Shown: piece after piece, positions 21,221-30,895 of the stretch
Layout: every line of letters begins with the position of its first letter
Position numbering within the stretch: the stretch's first letter is position 1
Assembly (NCBI GenBank): GCA_035772405.1
Contig: JAYKKM010000043.1
Location: 3,082,501 to 3,146,500, forward strand
DNA: 64,000 nt
Source of the DNA: Chrysogorgia sp. JL179-B06
Lineage: Eukaryota > Cnidaria > Anthozoa > Scleralcyonacea > Chrysogorgiidae
Direction: 5' to 3'
The notes under the pieces: model-generated
Databases searched by the model: none
What the model was told of the DNA's origin: nothing
What the model saw: only the letters and a program-made list of their open reading frames with translations
Program-made: the position numbers and the translations under genes

Positions 21221-21409
21221 CATATATTCTCTTATGCTCCCTCCAGTTGTGTAAATTAGCATACAAATTGTTTTTCAACTTCTTTGCACGTGTGATTTGT
21301 CTTAATCGTTTCCAAGCCAAGGATTCACGATTTGCTTTAATATAAATGTAAAATCGCCAGTAACTCTGAATTAACTTCGCTGCTGCTATTTTCCTCTGGG
21401 TATAGTGTT
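21221..21409 (-). CDS. KCNN-like: SK-like channel exon 3: calmodulin-binding/IQ-like segment
   Basis: The acceptor TTTTTTTCAG ends at 21410. The exon begins with AA, which completes the G left by exon 2. It encodes HYTQRKIAAAKLIQSYWRFY..., aligning with the SK calmodulin-binding domain, where a conserved AAA stretch precedes a W-x-x-Y helix. IQSYWRFYIYIKANR also fits an IQ motif. A second basic helix (RLRQITRAKKLKNNLYANLH) follows, as in the family. Two donors are possible: G|GTAGGG at 21221 (phase 1, stronger) or AGG|GTTAAT at 21216 (phase 0). In SK channels this region binds calmodulin constitutively and opens the pore when Ca2+ rises. Confidence 0.75.
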
Positions 21410-21810
21410 CTGAAAAAAACAAACACGTATTCATTAAGGACTAAAAATACGCATTCGCAACAACCCTCGCTCGATGGATGATATTAAGTACTACAACAAC
21501 GTCATGTATACCATTTGGCGCTTCATTTTAGCCATAAATATAGTTCCATTTGGAAAATTAATTTTTTAGTGAATATAAAGAATTTAAAATGGCAAGGAAA
21601 AGATATAAAAATGGAAAAGAAATACCAGAATATTTGGAAATAAAAATAAAAATTAGCAACGTGGAAAAAGTGAATGGGCACAGCCGGGTTGAATGAATGA
21701 AAAATGATCTTTAATCAGGAAACCTGAATCACCAAAGGTGTTTTTTATCAAGGTCCTCAGGGTTCGATCCCGTGTTGATTTCCTGGCCAATATTACAACA
21801 ATTATATATA

Positions 21811-22010
21811 CAGAACCCGTGACTAGGCTCTCGGCAACGGCTTCCGTAGCTCAGTGGTCAGAGCACTGCACTATAGCATCGCAGGTCGCGGTTTCAATTC
21901 CAACCGGAAGGCCTTGATGTTACATTTTTTGCAACTGGTCCCGGTTTGGTCTTAAAATGTATGTATTCCAACACTCGAAATTTTCCTACACCATAAATCC
22001 TTTCAACATG
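21811..22010 (+). repeat. tRNA-derived SINE, copy 1
   Basis: GCTTCCGTAGCTCAGTGG at 21840 gives an acceptor strand and A box, GCTC/GAGC pair as the D stem, and GGTTTCAATTCC before CGGAAGG resembles a B box and the acceptor return strand. The anticodon arm is irregular and there is extra sequence on both sides, shared with copy 2 (CGTGACTAGGCTCTCGGCAA, GCAACTGGTCCCGGTTTGGT). It is therefore a SINE and not a functional tRNA gene. Confidence 0.8.
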
Positions 22011-22073
22011 TAGTTTGATCGAGTGAATGCCAAATATTACCTATAATACACCCAGAATCTTATCCCGGCATTA

Positions 22074-22235
22074 ACAGAACTCGTGACCAGGCTCTCGGCA
22101 ACGGCTTCCGTAGCTCAGTGGTCAGAGCACTGCAGCCGGAAGGCCTTGAAGTTGCATTTTTTGCAACTGGTCCCGGTTTGGTCTTAAAATGTATATATTC
22201 TAACACTCGAAATTTTCCTTTCACCATAAATCAAT
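22074..22235 (+). repeat. tRNA-derived SINE, copy 2 with deleted anticodon/T arm
   Basis: The same flanks and A box as copy 1, but ACTGCA joins directly to GCCGGAAGG, removing about 25 bp that held the anticodon arm and B box. It follows copy 1 by about 60 bp in the same orientation. Confidence 0.8.
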
Positions 22236-22275
22236 TTAAGATGGAAATAAAACGAGCCTACATGGACCGAGCATA

Positions 22276-22342
22276 CTCATATTGATTAATTATATTCATT
22301 TCATATTGATTAATCATATTCATTTCATATTGATTAATCACT
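22276..22342. repeat. Three tandem CATATTGATTAAT units
   Basis: Units of about 25 bp, TTCATATTGATTAATYATA, repeated three times. Confidence 0.8.
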
Positions 22343-24690
22343 TAAAATTTCGAATATAAAGCTTGATCTAACTGCTGTATATTTGTTTACTTTGCTACTT
22401 AAAGCTTAGCTGAAACGACGAGTTGTTTTCACTTTCGGCCTTCAAACTTAAAGCTTTGTAGCTATATGATTCTAGTATTTGCAAAATCAAATTAAAAGAT
22501 TTTAGTCATCACATTCGAAGACGTTATTTGCATAAGCAGTTTTACCTCTTTCCCGACAGGCTGAAAAACATCCAAAATTGAACCACCTCTTTGTTCTATT
22601 GATATCTCTTGAAATGACCATAACTGTTGCGAAAGCTATACATTTTCTGAAAGCCCAATAAACCGGCTTTTACTTGTGCTTTTAAATTTCCCGAACAAAA
22701 CACATTATGTTAATATAAATTAGCATTAATTATCATAAATCAGGTTGAAAAATTTACATTTTTCTAGAAAAGGCCATCTTGCACGCCCGCGTAGCATCTT
22801 GAAAACTCAAAATGCCACCAATCGCAGATTTGTTTATAAAATCAAATCAAACTTGGCGTGTGCATGGATATCATGTTCCTGGCGCTTGTCAAATTTCAAT
22901 TTTTAATCTTGCGTTACCGGGTCTTCTAAGACCCGTTTTGACTGGGCCAGGAAAGAGTTAATATACAATGGCCGATATTTTTTCGCATCGATCAATTGTA
23001 TATTTTCGCCTGAATTTTTCGTCATCGTTGTAAGTCGGCAAAGCAACACACATATCAAATTTTAAGCCAATTTGGTGAATTATTTCCTGCAATTCTAAAC
23101 ACGGTGAATTTTGACCTTTTTGACCCACATGCATAGAACGTATTGTCTTTGTAGTGTATAGATAGCTTGCGTATATATTTAAAAGTATGAGCTCCCGTGC
23201 GGGTGGACCGGTGCGGGTGGGATCTCTGCAGAGACTCTGCTGAAGGTAACCCTTATACCGTAACCTCTCGTTGAGGGGGTTCATTTTTTCTCACTGACCA
23301 TTTTTTTGTTAAACTGTATTTACATTGATTATTTTCAATTCAACAGATGATAAACTGCTTTTTCTTCCACGCTTTTTCTTCGATTATTTTCAATTTACCT
23401 GTTATTGCTTATTAATGGCCGATAGAAATCAATTAGGGGGTGTTTTAGTGTTTATATAGAGGCGGTCTAGCGCTCTTTCACTTTGTCGATATCGCACCTC
23501 AAGTCAAATCCTTTGTAAAATTTCTTGACTCTTATATGAGAGGAGGGACAGCCCTCCTTGGCGAGATCTCGCTCATGACTATTCGAGATTTCGTCTAGGA
23601 AGAGGGTTGGCCATCCTAGGAGGGCTGAAAAAATAAGCAATCGTCGTTTTGTTGGAGCAAATAAAACAAATTGGGTGTTTCTGTTCGTCTCATTAATTTT
23701 CAAAAGTATATTAAAAGGTAATACTGTTGGAAAATCAAAACGAGAAACATGGATACTTGCAGAGAAATCATAAATCTGAGGTGAAATCCACTGGACTAGC
23801 CCTACCAAGAGGGCTGGCACGCCTGAATATAAATATACCCTTAGAAAAACTTACCGCCCCCCCCATATCTTGAATTCCAAACATACCCTTTTACCTGAGC
23901 ACACCTTTTCTAAAAACAATTACGCCAACGTGTGATTTCTCCAAACAGGTAAGTGCTAGCTAGGAATCTATAGTTTCCTATGGAATACATGCAACACTAG
24001 AGTTATGCAATGACATATTTTATGCAGGTACGTGATTGGGTTCGTATTTTTTTTGTCTTTCCCAAAAATGAGAAGAAAAATCTGCAACCTCTTCAATTGA
24101 GAAGGCTCTTGATAGTGTTTAGAGTGGTCTAATAAAAAATAATAGGTAATTCACAGATAACGTATGAACTCACACTGAACATTCACATTGAACATGTCTA
24201 AATGTCCAATACGTCTCAAGATATTACAAAAATAACCAGATTAAATAGATAAAACTGGGTTTAAAGTTTTATATCTATGTTCAGCTTCAAGTGAAATTCA
24301 AAGTTCAATGGTCAATATTGAATGTTTTGTTTGACAAATTAAGCTCAAACTTTGATCCTAAGACAAAACCTTTCTATATTTCTATATATAATGTTTAAAT
24401 AGCCAATAATAATAATAATAATACAATACATTTTTATTTAAACACGATAAAAGTTAAAGCTTGTCGCTTGTGGGGTCGTGTGTTTCTGATAAAGTACATT
24501 ATACTATAATCTATAATTACTGTCTAAAATGCTGTGATAACAATAATGATATTTACATTTCAAAATGGTATTACAGATCGTTATAATAAATTTAAAATAA
24601 TATAAAGGTTAATAAAAGTTAATAAAAATTATAACAGTCTTCATATTTTGGTACTGATTGTACTGATTCAGCGCCACAGTTATAATACGA
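22343..24690. other. Intronic stretch without a recognised gene
   Basis: Open frames at 22958-23284 and 23467-23820 (minus, 108 and 117 codons) have no recognisable domain. Short AAT microsatellites occur at about 24408-24422. It lies in intron 2 of the channel gene. Confidence 0.45.
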
Positions 24691-24704
24691 TTTAATATTT
24701 TTGT

Positions 24705-25600
24705 TCATTTAATTATTTTTCCAAAGGTTCTGGCATTTATTACTGTCTCATCCAGATCTGTTGAGAACATGTTCCAAATAATTATAGAGCCCCTATGGGA
24801 GATTGAGTTCTTCATATAATAAGTGTTGAAGCGTGGGACAGATACTTTCTTATCATTGCGGAAACTATACCTGTTATTACATTTGGTTATTATATAGGAC
24901 ATACTTATCGGTGTTATATTATTTATTATCTTATAAGCTAATTGAGCCAACCTGATATTGTACGTATGATGGAGTGGGTCCCATTTAGTATGTTGGAGGA
25001 CATCAGTGGAAGGCATATCACGTGATAGGCCAAATATAATCCTAGCAGATCTACAATGCAGAGACTCCTAGCAATGGAAAATTGGAAATCATCCTTATTG
25101 GTGCACCCACCCCAAATTGTCTTTGCATATGTTACAGAGGGTAAAATAATCTTAAAATACAGATCCAGAAGCGTTTGTCTAGGTAGAAATTTGCTACATT
25201 TTATCAGGTTTAATTTGTTAGCAAAACGTTTTTAACTTCCTGTACGTGTCTAGTCCATGCAAGTTTATTATCAATAGTGACTCCTAACAATCTTGAGTAC
25301 GTCACCCACTTTATCTTATCTGACCCAAGTGTTAATGCATTCAGGGGACCAATACAATTTCCTCGATGCATTATCATTGCTTCGCACTTCTTCGGATGAG
25401 GAGTTAAGGAATTTAACCTGCACCAGTCCATCAGTTCGTCAAGCGCGTTCTTAAGTTGGGACAGAACCAGAGCTAACTGCGTCAGGAAAGTCATTTGTAT
25501 ACATGGTGAAAAGTGTAGGTCCAAGGACCGACCCTTGGAGAATACCATAGGTCACTTCTTGTTGTTAATGATGCTAAATTGTTTTCTTTCACTAAGATAA
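24705..25600 (-). pseudogene. CR1/L2-like reverse transcriptase, C-terminal half, internally deleted
   Basis: On the minus strand the frame carrying QGSVLGPTLFTMY (about 25540-25500) is RT block 4/5. It is followed by MDWCRLNSLTPHPKKCEAM, LLGVTIDNKLAWTRHVQ and, after a gap, the C-terminal tail down to 24705. The YADD box that should lie between the two is absent, and the frame shifts there. It is a dead 5'-truncated copy within intron 2 of the channel gene. Confidence 0.75.
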
Positions 25601-26055
25601 TCTCTCAACCAGGCTAGCAGATTTCCCTTAACTCCAAAATTGTGTTCCAAGACTGACAAGAGCGGCGGAGCCGCTGCGACCTGCACGGATCAAATAGTTC
25701 TGTTCAATTTAGTCCTGATTACCCATGATGCACTGTTTTGTCGAAAAGGTCTATAGAATTCGGCTGATATTAGGTCTCGCGTCGCGATATACATTTTTAT
25801 GAGTGAAAGACGCACTTAGTAAACCACATTAATGTCATTTGACGTTATACTCGTCTTATTTCCCGTATATTTATACCGCCAATTCCGCATACATCAATCG
25901 TAAGGGAAAATTAACTTATATAAGAATTAAGAGTAAAGGTGTATAGGACGGGAGATATATCCTTTATTCTTAATTTTTAAATAACTTAATTTAAATATTT
26001 AATAAAAAATTAAATATTAAATATTTCGTCTAAAGCTTCCGACAGCTTGTGTCTG
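25601..26055. other. Unannotated intronic stretch
   Basis: AT-rich, including a run of ATTTAATAT-like words at 25978-26028. No gene recognised. Confidence 0.4.
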
Positions 26056-26061
26056 CGTGCC

Positions 26062-26160
26062 AACGTTAGTGGGAGGAGGGGGAGGAGGGGGAGGAGGGAG
26101 GGGAGGTGGAACGCGGAAAAGGGGAAGGGGAGAGCCGAGAGGGGTAGGGAGGGAACAAAA
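26062..26160 (+). repeat. Purine-rich, G-run tract
   Basis: Nearly 95 bases of almost pure purine with repeated GGAGGGGGAGGA and later GGGGAAGGGGAGA. It has many G-runs that could form G-quadruplex or triplex structures. It is 160 bp from the donor of channel exon 2. Confidence 0.8.
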
Positions 26161-26189
26161 GATAACTTGCAAATATATCCACGCATTTG

Positions 26190-26222
26190 CTGATGAAGGT
26201 CAAAGTATATCTTGACCGAAAC
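26190..26222 (+). ncRNA. Hammerhead-like motif of Penelope type
   Basis: CTGATGA (26190-26196), one A, then the stem GGTCAA/TTGACC (26198-26203 with 26212-26217), then GAAAC. This is the CUGAUGA-stem II-GAAA core order of hammerhead ribozymes. Stem II is perfect over 6 bp, but an extra A sits before it. I could not find a convincing UH cleavage site with stems I and III. It may be a relic. Confidence 0.35.
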
Positions 26223-26320
26223 ATCTTTTTAACACATTTTTAGTCAAAGACAACATACCATAACCTTTTAAAAAGATGCTTTGCTACAACTATTGGACAT
26301 CTAATAAGTTCTTTCTTTAC

Positions 26321-26522
26321 CTGTATTATCTATGTGTGCCAGAATTCGTTTCTCGCTTTGACTCAGTTGCAGTGTCTCGTGTATCACTGATATGAGGAGA
26401 GCCATGAGAAAAATTCCAAGAACTGACATTATTCCTGTGATGACTCTTCCGAAAAACGTCACTGGTACCACATCACCATAGCCAAGGGTCGTCATTGTTA
26501 CTATCACCATCCACGTCGAATC
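26321..26522 (-). CDS. KCNN-like: SK-like channel exon 2: pore helix, selectivity filter, S6
   Basis: The acceptor TTGTTTTCAAG ends at 26523 and the donor ACAG|GTAAAG follows 26321. The 202-nt exon starts in phase 0 with DSTWMVIVTMTTLGYGDVVP, which contains the pore-helix Trp and the K+ filter TLGYGD. S6 follows (VITGIMSVLGIFLMALLISV), then ETLQLSQSEKRILAHIDNT, matching the SK sequence after S6 (LELTKAEKHVHNFM). It ends one base into a codon, exactly what exon 3 needs. The filter reads TLGYGD where vertebrate SK has SIGYGD, so the gene is a divergent relative. Confidence 0.88.
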
Positions 26523-27235
26523 CTTGAAAACAAAAAGTTCGAATTTTCAGGTACGTATACTACCGGGAATACATTGCTGGAATTGAATCAACCTATTCCG
26601 GCAGTTCCGACTGACACAATAATTATCTTGCGTAATGCATGGTTATCAAACTATGTTTTCATATCTGAAAATACGATACACCCAATCAAAATCACTACTA
26701 TATGCTCTTCATACGTGAAAATATAACCAATCAACAACACGAGAATTACTCGTTTTATCTCTTTTAGATCTATATACTGTTATCCTTTTAGAAAAATTAG
26801 AAAAGGTAACGTTACTCCAGTGAATATTAAGGTTTCTTCCATATAGTTTTATGAAGAGACCATTGTCCTGTGGCTCAATTCTAATTGTTCTTCAGCATTT
26901 AAAAATTGGTAAAACAATTCGTGCGATATATTATAGATGTAATAAATAGAATAGAACATGGAAAGTGATTTGTCAACATGTCAACAATGGCTTGCTAAAT
27001 ACGTGATTTAACATGAAAAAAAGAAAGATAGTTTCTTTCTCCTACTTTATTCAAAAGTAAAAACTCCGAAAAGGAGGGAAAAGTGACTTGTAGATATACC
27101 CCTCGCGCGTGACATAAAGAAATTAGTTCCTATACGTATGTATATATGTACTAGAAAAACAAATCCGCAATAATCCCCTCGCTCGCCTTTTCTACCACTG
27201 CCACTGCCACCCACAACCCCACCATATATATATAT

Positions 27236-27351
27236 AAAAGTATAGAGTGCTGCGTAGACAGTGTTTTGAATATATAGCAAAGTGAAAAGGTGGTAAACTG
27301 CCAAGAATTTGGTGACGATATACTGACGTTTTGAGCGGAGCCCGGATGAAG

Positions 27352-27441
<90 letters not shown>

Positions 27442-27460
27442 TTACCCTGGACGGTTAATT
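27236..27460. repeat. Penelope-like end fragment and (TA)n tract
   Basis: 27236-27305 is the inverse of 12830-12900. It is followed by TGACGTTTTGAGCGGAGCCC, a variant of the hammerhead-like block at 12.1 kb, and then by (TA)n from 27356 to 27453. Penelope-like elements often end next to TA-rich DNA in this window. Confidence 0.5.
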
Positions 27461-27520
27461 TGATAGGTTATTCAATCAAGACTTTGAAAGGAATAAATTT
27501 ATATGTTTACACGTAGCTAC

Positions 27521-27551
<31 letters not shown>

Positions 27552-27600
27552 GAGGGGGGCCACGCCCCCCACCCCCCCAAGTTTTTCTCGCCCCCCCCCA
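27521..27600 (+). repeat. 29-base G homopolymer and C-runs
   Basis: 27521-27549 is 29 consecutive G, followed by GAGGGGGGCC, then CCCCCCACCCCCCC and a run of C. The region can fold G-run on C-run. Homopolymer length is unlikely to be exact. Confidence 0.9.
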
Positions 27601-28285
27601 ACAGAAATTTGGGAAGTGTTCGTTATAGTTAATAAACGCGAATTTACTTCAACTGCATGGTCAAAACTATGTTAAGATTCGCGGAAAGCATACAACCGTA
27701 CGTACTCTCAATAATAACTTCATGTTAGCCTGCGAGCCGTCTCTCCTGTGTATGGCGTCCAAATAGGGACGCAGCCTTCTGATTGGCTTAGGTGTTAATG
27801 CGGACGTATTAATAATAAATGCTCGAATGATACAATATGGCGGAGAATCAGTGATGGTATAGAAAGAGTTATCAGAGAATGATCGTATAAATTCGATGTT
27901 TCTATCCAGCTAAAATATGAGCAGCGGATGGCATTAACTAGTTTGCTTAATGTATCCGACATTCTTGCTGTATATTACCAACAGGTTACGGCAAAAGTTT
28001 GATATTTCAGCTTCTTGTCCTTCTCTCTTGGCTGTTGTCGTTTGTTACTTTGTTTTTTACTTTGGCTGTTGTCGTTTGTTACTTTCTCACGGTTGAGTGA
28101 AATTTAAAACTCGCGTTGCGATGTAAAGATCGTTTGAAATTTAGACAGGAAGTCACGCTCATTGTTAGGAAACTCGTTTGATTTTAATATATATATAGGC
28201 ACTGAATTTCTGCTAAAAAATGTATCGAAAGACCCAGCGCTTGTTATTTGTTGTCAATGCTACATATATGTTCATTGTGCTTCAC
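27601..28285. other. Unannotated intronic stretch
   Basis: A tandem duplication of TTTGGCTGTTGTCGTTTGTTAC occurs at about 28025-28085. No gene recognised. Confidence 0.45.
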
Positions 28286-28289
28286 ATAG

Positions 28290-29475
28290 GCTTAACTAGA
28301 GTTAGCTGCAACTGCTGAACGACATCCTCTGATCAAATCTTTCTTTGATACATTGGATTTGTCGTATTCGTTCATGAATGGAACAAAGAGCCATGCAGCT
28401 TTCTTAGACATCCAGCATGGGCGCTATCCCAACGCGCAAGCTTGCACGTTCATGTTTATGCGTCAGTTTGATTGCATTCTTGATACTTTACAAGTCTAGC
28501 AGCTAAATCTTTGTTAGGTACTGACAAACTGAGAAATTTGTGACCCTCTTAGTTTTCTTTGGTAAGCTGTATGATTACTCTGAATTTTGCACCAAATATT
28601 TTCAAAAGTCAACAGAAACTGTTTCTTCTTGTCTGATATTGCTTGCCGACCTGAGGGTTTAAGGTTGGTCAATTTTGAGTTTGACAAGGTTGTCGAATAT
28701 GCTAAAGAGTTGTCCGACAAATATGTAATCGAAAATTTCGATATAAGAAGCACAATCAGACAATGGCGTCTTCCGGAAAGGTTACATGGGCTAGAGACAG
28801 GAATGGCTCCGACTCCATATATTGGTCAAATTGGTCAATAAAAAGGCTTTTTAGCTCGAAATGTGGAGAGAGTACTGTAACCAACCCCAAAACAACAAAG
28901 GTCCTAACCCTAACCCCCGCCTAACGAGTTTTACGCCTAACGAGTTTTCTAACCCTAACCCGCCTAACGAGCTTTAGTCGGGAGCCATTCCTGTCTCTAG
29001 CCTTAGTAAGAAAGGTTGAGAGACGCGTATCCAACTTTGAAGAGCTTTCAATTTTGTTACGCCAAAATGTAGGCGAGATCTTAGCAGAATTGGATGCCCG
29101 TTTTGGTACTGATCAATCTGGCATCATGAGGGCTGCTGCTTGTTCCTTACCAAACTCTCAAAACTTTCTTAACAAACAGGAACTGAATACGCTATCTGAA
29201 CTGTATGCAATAGACATCAAAGATTGTGAAATAGAAGTTTCCGTTCGTTTATTGCTCGGCAAGATGAATCTCAGCTATAGATACTTTGATCGATGATGTA
29301 CTGCATGGATGTCATTGACAAAGATATTTTCCCTGATGTTCACAACTTATATCATATTCTTGTGACTATCCCTCAGACGTCGTGCAAGGTTGAGCTAATG
29401 TTCTCGACATCTGTGAAGAGACTGATAAAAACTCGTTTGCGCTCACAAATTACCACTGTCTATGCGTCTCAATAA
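28290..29475 (+). pseudogene. hAT-type transposase relic, split by a foldback insertion
   Basis: Three coding patches on the plus strand read as one diverged protein: 28315-28500, 28587-28790 and 29010-29475. The last patch ends with FPDVHNLYHILVTIPQTSCK and a MFSTSVKRLIKTRLRSQ-like end. This corresponds to the hAT dimerisation domain (FP...L...LL.LP.S...ER.FS...KR.K..LR). In the family that domain pairs transposase monomers. Several frames and stops, and the 214-bp foldback insert at 28786-29003, show it is dead. Confidence 0.65.
28786..29003. repeat. Foldback locus L3 inside the hAT relic
   Basis: GGCTAGAGACAGGAATGGCT at the left is repeated inverted as AGCCATTCCTGTCTCTAGCC at the right. 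Between them is ACCCCAAAACAACAAAGG with TCCTAACCCTAACCCCC (28884-28918), then CGCCTAACGAGTTTT repeated three times. The flanking inverted copies come from the hAT sequence itself. Confidence 0.8.
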
Positions 29476-29910
29476 TCTTGCGCTCTTATGTCTATATGAC
29501 TTATCTATTGAAGTGATGTAATTGAACACTTTAAGCAGATGAAGCACCAACGCTTTCTTCTGTAATTGATGGCATCCTAATTTATAACTGCTTTTACTTT
29601 ATTACATTCTATATACTGTAGACCAGCATAGGGTTCCCTAGCTTAGTAATTAGCTGGTACTGAAGTTATGAACTAAAAAGTTGTAGTTACTTAAAATAAA
29701 AGTTGTAGTTAGTTGCAATTGCTTGTGAGTTTGGTTATTCCATTTTTATAAAAACATTTTGCGGAGCATCTGTATTTACAGCATCTGTAAGGAAAGGGGG
29801 CGGGTCGTACTTATTCTAAGAAACTAACTTTACAAAAATATTTATCCCTGCACTTGCCCCCCCGAAATAAATCTTGCCCCCTTGAATTTCTTACTCTAGC
29901 TACGTGCCTC
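29476..29910. other. Unannotated intronic stretch
   Basis: It includes a duplicated AAAAGTTGTAGTTA/AAAAGTTGTAGTTAG at about 29670-29720. No gene recognised. Confidence 0.4.
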
Positions 29911-29914
29911 GTAG

Positions 29915-30459
29915 CAAATGTCCGGTTTACTTAAAATTACCATGGATTGGTCAAGTGTCGGAACAGTTTGAAAAATCTCTTAAATCGATTACCGAGAAAA
30001 CATTTTTACTGCTAGATTAGTTTGTATTTTTTCATCTAAAACTGTTCTTCCTCCCACTCACAAAGAGTCTCTACCCGCTTTTTCCTCAAATTGTGTTATA
30101 TATGAATTTAAATGCGAGTGCGATTCTCGCCTATGTAGGTAGAACAACTCAAAGGTTGAGTGACAGGATTAAGCAACATGTTCCTAGCAGTATTAGAAAT
30201 AAAACAGAGCCATTACGACAACAGCCTTTGCGACATTGTCGCTCAGATTTACCTAATATTAGTTGCAACTCGGCAATCGGTAAGCACCTTCTGTCTTAGT
30301 AAGCCTTGCACTGATGCCTATTCTAATTCTAATTTTAGAATTCTCTCGAAGTGTCGGTCAGCTTTTCAATTAAAGATAATGGAGTCCGTATACATTAAAC
30401 TTAATGATCCGGATCTTTGCAAACAAAAGGAATTCGTTTTCAACTTGGCGTTATTGTGA
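29915..30459 (+). pseudogene. Penelope-like element, C-terminal GIY-YIG fragment (second PLE lineage)
   Basis: Reading with one frame change: KCPVYLKLPWIGQVSEQFEK, an AFSSN segment, CVIYEFKCECDS, then YVGRTTQRLSDRIKQHVPSS and a tail ending KEFVFNLALL. The YxCxCxSxYVGRTTQRLxxRxxxH pattern is the CxC plus GIY-YIG endonuclease of Penelope-like retroelements. An extra C at about 30130 breaks the frame at the YVG motif. The RT domain is absent. This lineage differs clearly from the four copies at 36.8-46.1 kb (YIGMTATTFKERL). Confidence 0.75.
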
Positions 30460-30822
30460 GATGTCATCCTATACGCGTGGGGTGACATCATCTGATTATT
30501 ATTCAGTTTTTCGATTATATAAAGGCTCGTGTTTCTAATTTTCAGTTAGCAGACGTAGCACTTGATAAGTGGTCTGCCAAAATGCATCGTGTTATTTTAT
30601 TTTAAGCTTATTTATTTCTCAAATCTTTAAACAGTTCTTTTAAGAACTCATTTCTTTTTCTCACCCTTTGCTCCAACATTACGCCATTGTTAGTTTTTGG
30701 TAAATGTGTTTACAAATAAGCAGTCTAGATTTCAGAACGTTCTGAACTTAATATTACCATTCACCATGGTTAGTACGTTTTACAAAGCTGTATTTAAATT
30801 TGTCACCACGACAAAATCATTG

Positions 30823-30824
<2 letters not shown>
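30460..30824. other. Probable 3' tail of the PLE fragment
   Basis: A short motif TTGATAAGTGGTCTGCCAAA at about 30563 sits where Penelope-like elements carry a hammerhead-like core, but it is too decayed to call. The remainder is AT-rich up to (TA)n. Confidence 0.3.

Positions 30825-30891
<67 letters not shown>
30825..30891. repeat. (TA)n tract, left flank of the two-gene DNA transposon
   Basis: About 33 TA dinucleotides ending 5 bp before the transposon end AATTATACC. Confidence 0.95.
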
Positions 30892-30893
<2 letters not shown>

Positions 30894-30895
30894 AG

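Noticed and set aside
21839..21913. A genuine tRNA gene
   Set aside because: The anticodon arm is two bases too long, the first acceptor pair is G-G, and the surrounding sequence is shared with a second copy, so it is a SINE head.
23467..23820. 117-codon minus-strand ORF as a host gene
   Set aside because: No domain, splice signal or codon pattern recognised. Retained only as unannotated sequence.
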